Source: Cecembia calidifontis
GTDB lineage: Bacteria; Bacteroidota; Bacteroidia; Cytophagales; Cyclobacteriaceae
NCBI RefSeq assembly: GCF_004216715.1
Contig: NZ_SGXG01000001.1
Location: 1,302,001-1,366,000, forward strand
Direction of reading: 5' to 3'
Length of the DNA: 64,000 bases
The position numbers and the translations under genes were made by a program. Of the stretch, positions 17,227 to 25,885 are shown in pieces. Every line of letters starts with the position of its first letter. The stretch's first letter is position 1. The notes beneath the pieces were generated by a model. The model did no database searches. It had not been told where the DNA came from and saw only the letters and a list, made by a program, of their open reading frames with translations.

Positions 17227-17283
17227 AAATAGCGTTCTCTTAGTCCCAAGAATTGAACCCAAATTGACAACTTAAACACCTTT

Positions 17284-18081
17284 ATGGAAATCAGCTTATT
17301 AGAAGAGCTTAAGAAACAAAACAAGCTATCGGATTTTTTTTCTTATTGGAAAAAGAAGGCTCCGGTTTACTACCCGGAGGAGCGGGATATTCTGGAGGAT
17401 CTGAGAAGATTTAGCCAAAATCTGGCATTGAAAGAGGGTATTGTCATGGGATGTTTCGATTACAGGGATTTAAGCCTTGCTTTTTTTACAGAAAACATCG
17501 AGCAGATCAGTGGTTATTCAGTTGAATTTTTAAAGAAAAACGGGATTGCCGGTGTGATTTCCGCCCTGCATCCTGATGATGCCAAAGAGCATGTTGCATT
17601 CAACAACAAAGTGCTTGAAACTTTCAACAAGGCAAGTCTTTCGGAAAAAAAGACTTTTGAACTTTCCTACACCGTAAGATGGCTTCATAAGGATGATGGT
17701 CATGAAATCTGGTTTTTTACCAAGGCCAAGCCCTATCTGGTAGATCAGTATGGAAATTTTGTTTATGACCTGCATATCGCATTCCAAATCAATAACCATG
17801 AACATTTGACAGGCTATGATTGGAGTTTTTCCTATACCAAAGACAGTGGTGAAAAGTTGGTATTTAAAAAGAATGATGTAAGGCAGGATATACCGCTGAC
17901 CAAAAAGGAAATTGAAATTGCCGGACTCATGGTCAAAGGCCTGGATTCCAAAGAAATTGCAGAGAAACTGTTTATTTCCAGAAATACGGTATTCACCCAT
18001 AGAAAGAGTATCATGAAAAAGCTGAATGCCAAAAATGTGGCTGAAGTAGTCAAATTGCTCATTTCTCTTGGCATAAATTAA
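17284..18081 (+). CDS. PAS-like sensor with LuxR-type helix-turn-helix, transcriptional regulator
   Basis: A 265-residue cytosolic protein. Residues about 50-180 resemble a PAS domain (GIVMGCFDYRDLSLAFFTEN, YSVEFLKKNGI, LHPDDAKEH, and a PAC-like end). Residues 205-262 are a GerE/LuxR helix-turn-helix (LTKKEIEIAGLMVKGLDSKE, then AEKLFISRNTVFTHRKSI). No receiver domain is present, so the PAS part is probably the input. The ligand and regulon are unknown. It begins 57 bases after mutS, with no sign that the two are functionally linked. Confidence 0.82.
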   Translation: MEISLLEELKKQNKLSDFFSYWKKKAPVYYPEERDILEDLRRFSQNLALKEGIVMGCFDYRDLSLAFFTENIEQISGYSVEFLKKNGIAGVISALHPDDAKEHVAFNNKVLETFNKASLSEKKTFELSYTVRWLHKDDGHEIWFFTKAKPYLVDQYGNFVYDLHIAFQINNHEHLTGYDWSFSYTKDSGEKLVFKKNDVRQDIPLTKKEIEIAGLMVKGLDSKEIAEKLFISRNTVFTHRKSIMKKLNAKNVAEVVKLLISLGIN

Positions 18082-18146
18082 GTGGCTGATTCTCAAAAAT
18101 GAGGAGCATAAGTGCAGTAAAAAACCTAAAAAAAATTCTGAAGCCT

Positions 18147-18177
18147 TTTGCAAATTTAGAAAACTGATTTACCTTTG
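18147..18177 (+). promoter_or_regulatory. Promoter of the tRNA-Gly/tRNA-Leu genes
   Basis: TTTG at 18147-18150 and TACCTTTG at 18170-18177 are separated by exactly 19 bp, matching the Bacteroidota consensus. The box lies 49 bases before the tRNA-Gly acceptor stem. Confidence 0.7.
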
Positions 18178-18226
18178 CACACACAAATCACGGAGACAGA
18201 TGGTCAACGTTGACTTAATGAAATAA

Positions 18227-18299
18227 GCGAGAGTAGCTCAGTTGGTAGAGCACAACCTTGCCAAGGTTGGGGTCGCGAGTTCGAATCTCGTCTCTCGCT
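18227..18299 (+). tRNA. tRNA-Gly (GCC)
   Basis: A complete cloverleaf of 73 nt. The acceptor stem is GCGAGAG with CTCTCGC, the anticodon stem CAACC/GGTTG, the loop TTGCCAA with anticodon GCC at 18260-18262, and the T-loop GTTCGAATC. The 3' CCA is not encoded. Confidence 0.96.
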
Positions 18300-18303
18300 C
18301 ATA

Positions 18304-18330
18304 AAAGGCCCTTTTGAAGAAGGGCTTTCT
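18304..18330 (+). terminator. Hairpin downstream of tRNA-Gly
   Basis: Stem GCCCTT/AAGGGC with flanking A:T pairs and a T-rich 3' side, between the two tRNA genes. It may act as a partial terminator or a processing element. Confidence 0.5.
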
Positions 18331-18367
18331 TGTTTTTGGAAAAATTTAAGCTCTAGCGATAGAGTAA

Positions 18368-18452
18368 GCCGGGATGGTGGAACTGGTAGACACGCAAGAC
18401 TTAAAATCTTGTGGCCGCTTAGGCCGTGCGGGTTCGATTCCCGCTCCTGGTA
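18368..18452 (+). tRNA. tRNA-Leu (TAA)
   Basis: An 85-nt class II tRNA with a long variable arm. The acceptor stem is GCCGGGA with TCCTGGT (two G-U pairs), the anticodon stem CAAGA/TCTTG, with anticodon TAA at 18402-18404 and T-arm GGGTTCGATTCCC. The CCA end is not encoded. Confidence 0.95.
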
Positions 18453-18455
18453 CTT

Positions 18456-18486
18456 AAAGCCTCGTAGTCATACGGGGCTTTATTGT
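18456..18486 (+). terminator. Terminator of the tRNA unit
   Basis: An 11-bp stem AAAGCCTCGTA with TACGGGGCTTT (one G-U pair), a 4-base loop and a T-rich tail. Confidence 0.75.
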
Positions 18487-18516
18487 TTTGTGGCAAGTTT
18501 TAGAATGATGCTTGGA

Positions 18517-19023
18517 TCAAGCTCTTTTTAATAATTTGAGCTCTCCGTTCCTTTTCACGATTTTTAGGTCAAAATACTGGTTGATAAAAGCCTTACACTG
18601 GTTTTCTGACCACTCTGCCCGGCTTTCTGTATCAAAAAGTAAGCTCATTCTCAGCATATTTTTCACATAGATTTCGTGGATACCCAATTCTCTGAGCCAT
18701 AAGGTAAGTTGCCTGTGCCAGTCTTCTTTGAATTTTTCAAAATGACTTCTACCATCAAAAAGCAATTCCAACTGATTGTCCCCATTTTGGTACCTGTAGA
18801 CCCCACAAAGCTGTCTGTAGATAACCCTAAGGTTTTCTTTAGGGTATTCAAAGGTGTCCAAAATCCTAGAAAAAGTAGTATCCATCAACATCAATGGATT
18901 ATAAAGTTGGGTATAGGATTTCTTCAATTCAAAAACCATCAGATCAAGCATATCCTCTTCCATGACAGTTTGAGCCTGGCGGAGAATGTAGTTTTTGTCA
19001 AGCGGGAATAATTTTTGAATCAT
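18517..19023 (-). CDS. Hypothetical protein, possibly Bacteroidota-specific
   Basis: A 168-residue, mostly helical, soluble protein with no signal peptide or membrane segment (KNYILRQAQTVMEEDMLDLM, then WHRQLTLWLRELGIHEIYVK). I do not recognise a family. The codon pattern and an ATG with a short leader make it a credible gene. It lies between the tRNA pair and recX, in the same direction as recX and 53 bases downstream of it, so it could be co-transcribed. Confidence 0.6.
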   Translation of the reverse strand: MIQKLFPLDKNYILRQAQTVMEEDMLDLMVFELKKSYTQLYNPLMLMDTTFSRILDTFEYPKENLRVIYRQLCGVYRYQNGDNQLELLFDGRSHFEKFKEDWHRQLTLWLRELGIHEIYVKNMLRMSLLFDTESRAEWSENQCKAFINQYFDLKIVKRNGELKLLKRA

Positions 19024-19076
19024 TTGAACAGGAAATCTTCCGCAAATTAGGAGTTTCGCTTCATTTTATAAAGATT

Positions 19077-19583
19077 TTATTCGGAAATGATCTCTTTCAT
19101 GACCATCTGAATCAAATCCTGCTCAAAACCTCTGCCCATTAAATACTGTTTGGTCTGATATTTTTTTTTCAAGGGATCCTTTTCTTTGAGAGACTGCCAT
19201 TTTTTCCCGGCTACCTCAAGTAAAAGGTTCCAGTATTCCTCCCCCTCAATTTCCTTTAGTCCTGAATTGATGCAGGTGGGGCTGATTTTTCTGAATTTCA
19301 ACTCATGTATGATTTTGTTCCTTCCCCATTTTTTTAACCGGAATTTTCCTCTGACAAAGGCCTTGGCATACCTTTCTTCGTTAAGAAAACCTTCAGCTAT
19401 CAAAGTTGCAATCAGGTCTTCGGCCGCTGTCCCATAGACTCCTCTCTCGGCTAATTTTTTCCGGACCTCCTCCTGGCAACGCTCCTGATAGGCGCAAAAG
19501 GCAGCAATTTTAAGTTTGGCCTCCTGGGGAGTCCATTGCTTTTTGGGTGTTTGCTGGCCATATTCTTTTCTTGGGTAGGACAT
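19077..19583 (-). CDS. recX: Regulatory protein RecX
   Basis: Start chosen at the Met of MSYPRKEYG; the frame is open 18 codons further upstream without family-like sequence. The 168-residue product has the RecX three-helix repeats: AKLKIAAFCAYQERCQEEVR, LIATLIAEGFLNEERYAKAF, RGKFRLKKWGRNKIIHELK, and a C-terminal repeat with YLMGRGFEQDLIQMVM. RecX inhibits RecA filament growth. recA is not adjacent here, which is common in Bacteroidota. Confidence 0.85.
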   Translation of the reverse strand: MSYPRKEYGQQTPKKQWTPQEAKLKIAAFCAYQERCQEEVRKKLAERGVYGTAAEDLIATLIAEGFLNEERYAKAFVRGKFRLKKWGRNKIIHELKFRKISPTCINSGLKEIEGEEYWNLLLEVAGKKWQSLKEKDPLKKKYQTKQYLMGRGFEQDLIQMVMKEIISE

Positions 19584-19657
19584 TTTGTGTATTTTTGGCC
19601 ACAAAGTAATCTTTAGGGTTATTTTTTTCAAATTCAATCTTCAAACCATTAAACATC

Positions 19658-20419
19658 ATGCGTAAAAAAATTGTAGCCGGTAACTGGAAAATGAACCTGA
19701 ATTTGGATGAAGGCCAAAAGCTAACATCTGAAATTGTGAATATGCTCAAGGATGAACATGTAAAAGACGTGACAGTGGTGCTCAACCCCCCTTTCGTTCA
19801 TCTCTATCCTGTTAAAAAGCTCATCGGGGACACACCTAATCTGTTTCTTGGGGCCCAAAACTGCTCTGATAAAGCATCAGGAGCTTACACAGGAGAAATT
19901 TCAGCTGGTATGCTGGCTTCTTTTGGTTCTAAATATGTGATTTTGGGACATAGCGAAAGAAGAGAATATTTTAAAGAATCCAACGAGCTCCTTACGGCTA
20001 AAACCAGACAAGCGTTAGATAATGGTCTGATACCCATATTTTGCTGTGGGGAACCTCTAGAAATCAGGGAGGCAGGTACACATGAAGACTATGTAAAGCA
20101 GCAGCTTACGGAAAGCCTTTTTGGATTTTCTCCGGAAGAAATTTCCAAGATTGTTATTGCGTATGAACCCATTTGGGCTATTGGAACAGGCCGAACAGCA
20201 AGCTCTGATCAAGCTCAGGAAATGCATGCTGCATTAAGAAATCACCTTGCAGGAAAATATGGTAAAGAAATTGCAGAAGGTATTTCCATCCTTTATGGTG
20301 GGAGCTGTAATCCTTCCAATGCCAGGGAGATTTTCTCCAAGCCTGATGTAGATGGGGGTTTGATCGGAGGAGCATCTTTGAAGTCCAGGGACTTTGTGGA
20401 GATTGTTAAATCCTTTTAA
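19658..20419 (+). CDS. tpiA: Triosephosphate isomerase
   Basis: A 253-residue (beta/alpha)8 enzyme. The active-site residues are in AGNWKMN (Asn, Lys), GHSERR (His) and AYEPIWAIGTGRTAS (catalytic Glu and the mobile loop), followed by YGGSCNPSNA for phosphate binding. It interconverts DHAP and glyceraldehyde-3-phosphate in glycolysis and gluconeogenesis. It diverges from recX; prmA follows 94 bases later, after a palindrome. Confidence 0.97.
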   Translation: MRKKIVAGNWKMNLNLDEGQKLTSEIVNMLKDEHVKDVTVVLNPPFVHLYPVKKLIGDTPNLFLGAQNCSDKASGAYTGEISAGMLASFGSKYVILGHSERREYFKESNELLTAKTRQALDNGLIPIFCCGEPLEIREAGTHEDYVKQQLTESLFGFSPEEISKIVIAYEPIWAIGTGRTASSDQAQEMHAALRNHLAGKYGKEIAEGISILYGGSCNPSNAREIFSKPDVDGGLIGGASLKSRDFVEIVKSF

Positions 20420-20428
20420 ATAGAAATT

Positions 20429-20451
20429 GCCGGAAGCATCATGCTTCCGGC
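20429..20451. terminator. Perfect palindrome between tpiA and prmA
   Basis: GCCGGAAGCAT and its exact complement surround a single central C (23 bp). No clear T-run follows, so termination efficiency is uncertain; it may instead stabilise the tpiA mRNA 3' end. Confidence 0.5.
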
Positions 20452-20513
20452 TAATGTTTATCTCCCAATAAATTGTTCCTTATTCTTAATTTCAGTTTCT
20501 ACCTTAAAATTTG

Positions 20514-21344
20514 ATGCAATACCTTGAATTTAAGATTTCCTGTTCAGAACCCTATCGGGAAATATTGATAGCGGAGCTATCGGAAATCGGTTTTGATTCC
20601 TTTTTGGAAACCGATGAAGGCCTGGATGCCTATATTCAGGAAGATGTTTTTCAGAGGAACACATTTTTGGAAATAATAGAACAGTATAAGGAAGCTGGAA
20701 GGATTTCAGTACAGGAGGGCATCCTGCCCAAAGTCAATTGGAATGAAGAATGGGAGAAAAACTATGATCCCATTACAGTAGGAGATCAAGTATATGTCCG
20801 GGCCTCATTTCACCCGTCTAAACCTGAATTTCCTCATGAAATTCTGATCAATCCCAAAATGTCCTTTGGCACAGGCCATCATGCTACCACCTATTTAATG
20901 ATTTCCCATCAACTCAATTTGGATCATCAGGACAAGCGGGTTTTGGATATTGGGGCAGGAACCGGAATTTTAGCCGTTATGGCGCATAAATTAGGGGCAG
21001 CTCATATTGAGGCTTTTGATATAGACGAGTGGTGTGTCGAAAATGGGAATGAAAATTTTGACCTGAACGGAATGGCCACTGTCCGGATGGGAAAAGGTAC
21101 CGTGAGGGAAGTAAAGCCTCAGGGCCCTTTTGATATCGTGCTGGCCAATATCAACAAAAACGTCCTTTTGGATGAAATGGAGGTGTACAGTAGCTTGGTC
21201 AAGGAAAAGGGCTATCTGTTGTTGAGTGGTTTTTATGAACACGATATTGCCGATATTGAAAAAAGGGCAAATGAGTTTGGACTGGTTTTGAAGGATAAGA
21301 AAATAAAAGATAATTGGGCCGCATTGGCTATGCAGAAAATATGA
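20514..21344 (+). CDS. prmA: Ribosomal protein L11 methyltransferase
   Basis: A 276-residue AdoMet-dependent methyltransferase. ATG at 20514 was chosen over an in-frame TTG one codon earlier. The N-terminal part resembles the L11-binding domain, the MSFGTGHHATTYLM linker is typical of PrmA, and the class I fold follows (VLDIGAGTGILAVMAHKLGA, then FDIVLANINKNVL, with the NIN motif of N-methylation). It trimethylates ribosomal protein L11. The stop overlaps the start of the next small gene (ATGA). Confidence 0.94.
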   Translation: MQYLEFKISCSEPYREILIAELSEIGFDSFLETDEGLDAYIQEDVFQRNTFLEIIEQYKEAGRISVQEGILPKVNWNEEWEKNYDPITVGDQVYVRASFHPSKPEFPHEILINPKMSFGTGHHATTYLMISHQLNLDHQDKRVLDIGAGTGILAVMAHKLGAAHIEAFDIDEWCVENGNENFDLNGMATVRMGKGTVREVKPQGPFDIVLANINKNVLLDEMEVYSSLVKEKGYLLLSGFYEHDIADIEKRANEFGLVLKDKKIKDNWAALAMQKI

Positions 21345-21529
21345 CAGAACTGATCACTTACGGGGTAGTATTTCTTTTGTTGATAGCCCATACCCTTATG
21401 GCGGGGAAAATGTACAAAGCAGTACATGCCAATCAGACCCTGAGCATGAAGGAAAAAAATGACTGGAAATTGAAAGCCTTGCTGCTTCCAGGATATTTCT
21501 GGGGCAAATACAAAGCCAGTCTCAAGTAG
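21341..21529 (+). CDS. Small single-pass membrane protein coupled to prmA
   Basis: A 62-residue protein beginning at ATG 21341, which overlaps the prmA stop as ATGA and so suggests translational coupling. Residues 5-22 (ITYGVVFLLLIAHTLMAGKM) form one hydrophobic helix, followed by a basic, mostly polar tail (KLKALLLPGYFWGKYK). No family is recognised with confidence. The end is marked by a strong hairpin 8 bases after the stop. Confidence 0.6.
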   Translation: MTELITYGVVFLLLIAHTLMAGKMYKAVHANQTLSMKEKNDWKLKALLLPGYFWGKYKASLK

Positions 21530-21536
21530 AAAAAAA

Positions 21537-21572
21537 TTCCCAAAGCCTGAATCTGGTCAAGGGCTTTGGGAA
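21537..21572. terminator. Bidirectional terminator
   Basis: A perfect 11-bp stem (TTCCCAAAGCC with GGCTTTGGGAA), A-rich upstream and T-rich downstream, between convergent transcription units. Confidence 0.8.
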
Positions 21573-21613
21573 CTCATTTTTATAATCTGAAGCAATATTT
21601 TTTATCTTGCCGG

Positions 21614-22948
21614 TTACTCTTCCGCATTTGGGGTAAAAGGATTTGATTCCCTGATAAGTCCAGATGGCAGTTCCCCTTCCGTTGATGCCACGGCTACACA
21701 TACAGCCGCATCTCCTGTGATATTGACCACAGTCCTAAACATGTCAAGAATCCTATCAGGTGCAATGATCAAAGCCACTCCAGCTCCCGGGACCCCAATG
21801 GCTTCCAATACGATGATCAACATGATCAAGCCTGCTCCAGGTACACCTGCTGAACCTATAGCCGCCAAGGTTGCCGTCAGCACAATCGTTAGCTGCTGGG
21901 AAATTGTAAGGTCCATACCCAAAGCCTGCGCGATAAATACAGCTGCTACCGCCTGGTACAGACTTGTTCCGTTCATGTTGATCGTTGCTCCCAATGGCAG
22001 TACAAAGCTGCTTACTTCTTCGGAAACACCGATTTCATCTTCCACCAATTTCATGGTTACCGGAAGGGTAGCGGAACTGGATGACGTAGAGAAGCCCAAT
22101 AACATCGCCGGTCTGATAGATTTGATGAAATCTTTGAAAGAGATTTTGGTGAAAGATTTCAAAAGAATCGAATAGACCCCGGCAACTATGATGAACAGGC
22201 CTGAAATGACAACAAGCGTATATTTCAATAGAGCAAGCAAAAGCTCCACTGCTGAGTCCGGGTTTTCCCCTGCAATTTCCACAATCAAAGATGCCATTAG
22301 CGCAAAAACCCCGTAAGGTGCGATCATCATGATATATTCCACAATCTTGATGATGACATCGTTCAAGGAATCAAAAAACCCTATAAAGGTCTGTGCTTTC
22401 CCTTTATCAATCTGAAGAAGGGCAATACCCGCAATAATAGCAAAAAAGACTACCTGCAACATGCTTCCATTGTTTGAGGCTGCAGCAAAAAGGTTTTCCG
22501 GAACAATATCCACCAAAGGCTGTAAAGGACCCTGGTTTTGTATGGCTGCAGCCGAACTGGCCTTTGAACCTGCCTGGTCATCAAATTGTGCCATCAACTT
22601 ATCCCTTGTTTCCTGGGGCAACTGTTCTCCCGGTTCAAAGAAATTAACCAAAAGAAGTCCAATCGTGATGGCAATTACAGTTGTTACTAAATAAGCCAAG
22701 ATGGTTTTACCGCCTATTCTGGAGAGTTTCGAGATATCTCCTAAATTGGCAACCCCCACAATAAGGCTGGCCAGTACCAAAGGTACAGCGATCATTTTCA
22801 GGGCATTGATAAAAATGGTACCTATGGGTTTGATATAATCCACAGTGAAATTTGGAGAAATTCCAAACTGTATGATTACAAGCCCAAAAATCAAACCTAA
22901 TACCAAACCGATTATGATTTGGGTGTGTAAAGGTATCTTTTTCAACAT
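21614..22948 (-). CDS. Dicarboxylate/amino acid:cation symporter (DAACS family)
   Basis: A 444-residue inner-membrane transporter of the GltP/DctA family with about eight helices and two re-entrant hairpins. The serine-rich hairpin is GFSTSSSSATLPVTM, followed by LPLGATINMNGTSLYQAVAA (the NMDGT-type motif, here NMNGT, that binds Na+ or H+ and substrate) and IGSAGVPGAGLIML. A long loop (LPQETRDKLMAQFDDQAG) is less conserved. Likely substrates are glutamate, aspartate or C4-dicarboxylates. It starts 15 bases after aroC, in the same direction. Confidence 0.92.
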   Translation of the reverse strand: MLKKIPLHTQIIIGLVLGLIFGLVIIQFGISPNFTVDYIKPIGTIFINALKMIAVPLVLASLIVGVANLGDISKLSRIGGKTILAYLVTTVIAITIGLLLVNFFEPGEQLPQETRDKLMAQFDDQAGSKASSAAAIQNQGPLQPLVDIVPENLFAAASNNGSMLQVVFFAIIAGIALLQIDKGKAQTFIGFFDSLNDVIIKIVEYIMMIAPYGVFALMASLIVEIAGENPDSAVELLLALLKYTLVVISGLFIIVAGVYSILLKSFTKISFKDFIKSIRPAMLLGFSTSSSSATLPVTMKLVEDEIGVSEEVSSFVLPLGATINMNGTSLYQAVAAVFIAQALGMDLTISQQLTIVLTATLAAIGSAGVPGAGLIMLIIVLEAIGVPGAGVALIIAPDRILDMFRTVVNITGDAAVCVAVASTEGELPSGLIRESNPFTPNAEE

Positions 22949-22962
22949 TTTACTTTGGGTTT

Positions 22963-24045
22963 TTAAACGTGTAATTTATTTGTTCTGCTGATCAGTAAAT
23001 AATCAGCAAGGACCAGTGCGGCCATTGCTTCCACGATAGGTACGGCCCTTGGGACGACACAAGGGTCATGCCTGCCCTTTCCGGAAACAGTGACCGGTTC
23101 TCCTGCTTCATTCACGGATTCTTGATCCTGCATGATCGTGGCTACCGGTTTGAAAGCCACATTGAAATAGATGTCCTCTCCGTTGGAAATTCCTCCCTGT
23201 ATACCTCCAGAGTAGTTTGTCTTTGTTTTTACTTTTCCATCTTCCTGGAAGAAAGCATCATTGTGTTCCGATCCCCTCATCTTGACCCCTTCAAAACCGC
23301 TTCCATATTCGAATCCTTTGACTGCATTGATGCTGAGCATGGCTTTTCCAAGTTCGGCGTGCAGTCTGTCAAATACTGGTTCCCCTAATCCTGCAGGCAC
23401 CCCTTTGGCCACACAGGTTACGACTCCTCCTACGGTATCCCGGCTTTTTCTGATCTCATCGATGAATTCAATCATTTTTTTGGCCATGTCCTGGTCAGGA
23501 CATCTCACGATGTTTTCTTCTGTTAGGGACAGGTTGAGTGCTGTGTAGGGCTTTTCCAATTTCAGATCTCCGACCTGGGATACATAAGCCTGTACAGCAA
23601 TACCAAACTGTTTCAACATTAATTTCGCAATGGCACCGGCAGCGACCCGTGCGGCCGTTTCCCTGGCACTGCTTCTTCCTCCGCCGCGGTAATCCCTGAT
23701 TCCGTACTTTTCGAAATAGGTGTAATCCGCATGTGAAGGTCTGAATTTGTCAGCAATATGGCTATAATCTTTACTTTTTTGGTCAGTATTCATGATAACC
23801 ATGCCGATGGGCGTCCCTGTAGTTTTTCCTTCAAAAACTCCCGAAAGGATTTGGAATTCGTCTTCCTCTTTGCGTTGGGTAGTTATTTTGGACTGGCCGG
23901 GTTTTCTGCGTTGCATCTCTTCTCTGATGAAATCTTCATCCACGGACAGTCCTGCGGGACAGCCATCAATGATCACACCCAGACCCAATCCGTGAGATTC
24001 TCCAAAAGTGGTGATCCTAAATATTCTTCCAAATGAATTACCCAT
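22963..24045 (-). CDS. aroC: Chorismate synthase
   Basis: A 360-residue FMN-dependent enzyme with the three family signatures: GESHGLGLGVIIDGCPAG near the N-terminus, the RPSHADYTYFEKYGIRDYRG with GGRSSARETAARVAAG region, and RHDPCVVPRAVPIVEAM near the C-terminus. It converts EPSP to chorismate in the shikimate pathway. Its first 8 bases overlap the end of batD, which starts upstream on the same strand. Confidence 0.97.
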   Translation of the reverse strand: MGNSFGRIFRITTFGESHGLGLGVIIDGCPAGLSVDEDFIREEMQRRKPGQSKITTQRKEEDEFQILSGVFEGKTTGTPIGMVIMNTDQKSKDYSHIADKFRPSHADYTYFEKYGIRDYRGGGRSSARETAARVAAGAIAKLMLKQFGIAVQAYVSQVGDLKLEKPYTALNLSLTEENIVRCPDQDMAKKMIEFIDEIRKSRDTVGGVVTCVAKGVPAGLGEPVFDRLHAELGKAMLSINAVKGFEYGSGFEGVKMRGSEHNDAFFQEDGKVKTKTNYSGGIQGGISNGEDIYFNVAFKPVATIMQDQESVNEAGEPVTVSGKGRHDPCVVPRAVPIVEAMAALVLADYLLISRTNKLHV

Positions 24046-25486
24046 TACTTCTTCTCATAATCAGGACGGCCAGAAGAATGACTGAACCGACCAATAGTAA
24101 ATTGATAAATAGCGAAAAATAATACTTATATCGCTGGTATGAAAGCTTATTGCTCTCTAGTTCGATCAAATCGTAAATTCCCCCTAATCTCTGCTTGGAA
24201 ATGGCCTGATTAACTTTAGATTCGCCGGTAACATTTACAACAGCCTTGGGTCTCAGCGTATCATATTTTGCCAATACCGGATTGAAATAGATCCATTCAA
24301 AATGGTCCGCAAGCTTAACTTCACCGGGTTCATTGATTGTCAGGTAGTAATTGAACTCTTTTGAGCCCCTTATTTTGCCCATTCCCCTGTTGATCTGTTG
24401 CCTGACATTGGGGTCATAGGTATTCAGTTTGTGTATTTGACGGGTTCTTGGAGGAGATATGGAATTGATATTTCCTTCTCCCGATATGCTGAAATTGTAG
24501 GTAAAACCCTCCCCTGTCTGTACATTCAGTTGGCTGATATTTTCCCTCAACTGGAAAACCCCTACACTCACTTCATTTCTCAAAGGGTGTTGCGGAAGCG
24601 GTTTGACTTTGATTGTCTTGGCTGAAGAATAAAATGTTTTGAAATCTTCCAGTCTGTTGCTCCCAAAGAATGTGGGGTTCTTGGCTACCTTATATTTGAT
24701 CATTTCCCAGGCAATGGGGGGAATGGTTATTTCCCCATCAGAAAAGGGGAAGAAAGTAGCTTCATAAACTTTGTATTTGATCCAGTTTTTACCATTCAAG
24801 GTGACCCTTTCCGGTTGGATGTTGGTAATGTTAAAATTCTCTTCCCAAGCTTTGGAGGGTTTCATTTTTTTTAGGATTTCATCCAGTTGCCTGCCTGGCT
24901 CATAGAATTGGAAAGGGGCCTGATTGGTTTCGGACATATAAAAAGCTAAGCTTACATTAAATCCCTCGCCCACAAATACCTCGTTTTTATCGACCGAGGA
25001 GGCAAAGAAGGCATCATCTTCTATTTCTATGAATTCTGGCTCTTCCCTGTCCCTTCTGCCAAAGAGATCATCAAAGGGATCGAAAACCCCCTGCCTTTGA
25101 CTGGACCTAGGATCTACAACACTGATCTTCTTTCCAGGGGATGAATAGTTATTTCCGTTAATTTTTACGGAAAACCGCTCAAGTGTAAACTCTCCTTTTC
25201 TGTTGGGTTTGTAATATTGAATGATACTGTTGGTGCTGCTGACCTGCCCATTGATGATATTCATGGAAGAGGACTGGGATATGCCTTGTTTTTGAAATCC
25301 TAAAATATCAGGGAATTCATCGTAGGACTTGATTTTATCGTTAGTGATGGTTACTTTGATGCTAAATGTTTCATTAAGTCCGATTTCATCCGGTCCCAGT
25401 TCAATAATTACCTCCTGTGCCAATAGGCTATTGGAAAAAAATGTAAAAAGACATACCAAGAAGAGGGCTATTTTCGTTTTGATCAT
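24038..25486 (-). CDS. batD: BatD-family protein
   Basis: Start at the Met of the signal peptide MIKTKIALFLVCLFTFFSNS; the frame is open 18 codons further. The 482-residue product has an extracytoplasmic beta-rich region (EVIIELGPDEIGLNETFSIK, then several immunoglobulin-like segments) and a single C-terminal membrane helix with a short basic tail (LLLVGSVILLAVLIMRRSNG). This fits BatD, named for aerotolerance in Bacteroides. Here it stands alone with aroC, without batA, batB, batC or batE in the window. Confidence 0.82.
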   Translation of the reverse strand: MIKTKIALFLVCLFTFFSNSLLAQEVIIELGPDEIGLNETFSIKVTITNDKIKSYDEFPDILGFQKQGISQSSSMNIINGQVSSTNSIIQYYKPNRKGEFTLERFSVKINGNNYSSPGKKISVVDPRSSQRQGVFDPFDDLFGRRDREEPEFIEIEDDAFFASSVDKNEVFVGEGFNVSLAFYMSETNQAPFQFYEPGRQLDEILKKMKPSKAWEENFNITNIQPERVTLNGKNWIKYKVYEATFFPFSDGEITIPPIAWEMIKYKVAKNPTFFGSNRLEDFKTFYSSAKTIKVKPLPQHPLRNEVSVGVFQLRENISQLNVQTGEGFTYNFSISGEGNINSISPPRTRQIHKLNTYDPNVRQQINRGMGKIRGSKEFNYYLTINEPGEVKLADHFEWIYFNPVLAKYDTLRPKAVVNVTGESKVNQAISKQRLGGIYDLIELESNKLSYQRYKYYFSLFINLLLVGSVILLAVLIMRRSNG

Positions 25487-25605
25487 GAGAATATGAGTAC
25501 TTAGCGAGTGCAAATTAACTTTATATTTTAAACGCAACAAACCTTTCTTAGTATCGTATGCTCATGTATAGTTGTTTAGTTTTAACCCATTTAATTCTTT
25601 GAGAT

Positions 25606-25797
25606 ATGTTAGAATATGTTAAAACCGTGCTTATGAAGGTAAGTTTTGACAAAAGGCTCTTTGAAAAAGAGTTGCGCAAAGCCCTGAATCTTCTAGTTCC
25701 AGCAGAAATTCAGGAATTCAAAGAATGGTGTTACAGCAAATTTTCCAAGAGCTACGAGCCGGTACTCAACAAATATTTTGTAAGCTTTGCCGGTTAA
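25606..25797 (+). CDS. Small conserved-type hypothetical protein
   Basis: A 63-residue, charged, helical protein (YVKTVLMKVSFDKRLFEKEL, then VPAEIQEFKEWCYSKFSKSY). There is no signal peptide. It has a good ATG with an A/G-rich leader and is followed within 8 bases by a GAGCCTC/GAGGCTC hairpin, which supports a real gene. The family is unknown to me. Confidence 0.6.
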   Translation: MLEYVKTVLMKVSFDKRLFEKELRKALNLLVPAEIQEFKEWCYSKFSKSYEPVLNKYFVSFAG

Positions 25798-25804
25798 TGT
25801 ATAA

Positions 25805-25823
25805 GAGCCTCGGGAAGAGGCTC
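25805..25823. terminator. Terminator hairpin
   Basis: A perfect 7-bp stem GAGCCTC with GAGGCTC and loop GGGAA, directly after the small gene. Confidence 0.55.
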
Positions 25824-25885
25824 ATCTACCTGGATTTTTTGAATCACACCATTCAAATTTATTTTTCAGCCCCCAGGCTTTTGAA

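Noticed and set aside
17530..18153. 207-codon minus-strand frame opposite the PAS-LuxR gene
   Set aside because: It is a shadow of a gene with clear domain motifs; the translation is compositionally odd and has no family signature.
21537..21572. Small regulatory RNA gene
   Set aside because: The stem is a simple bidirectional terminator between convergent units; no promoter points to an independent transcript.
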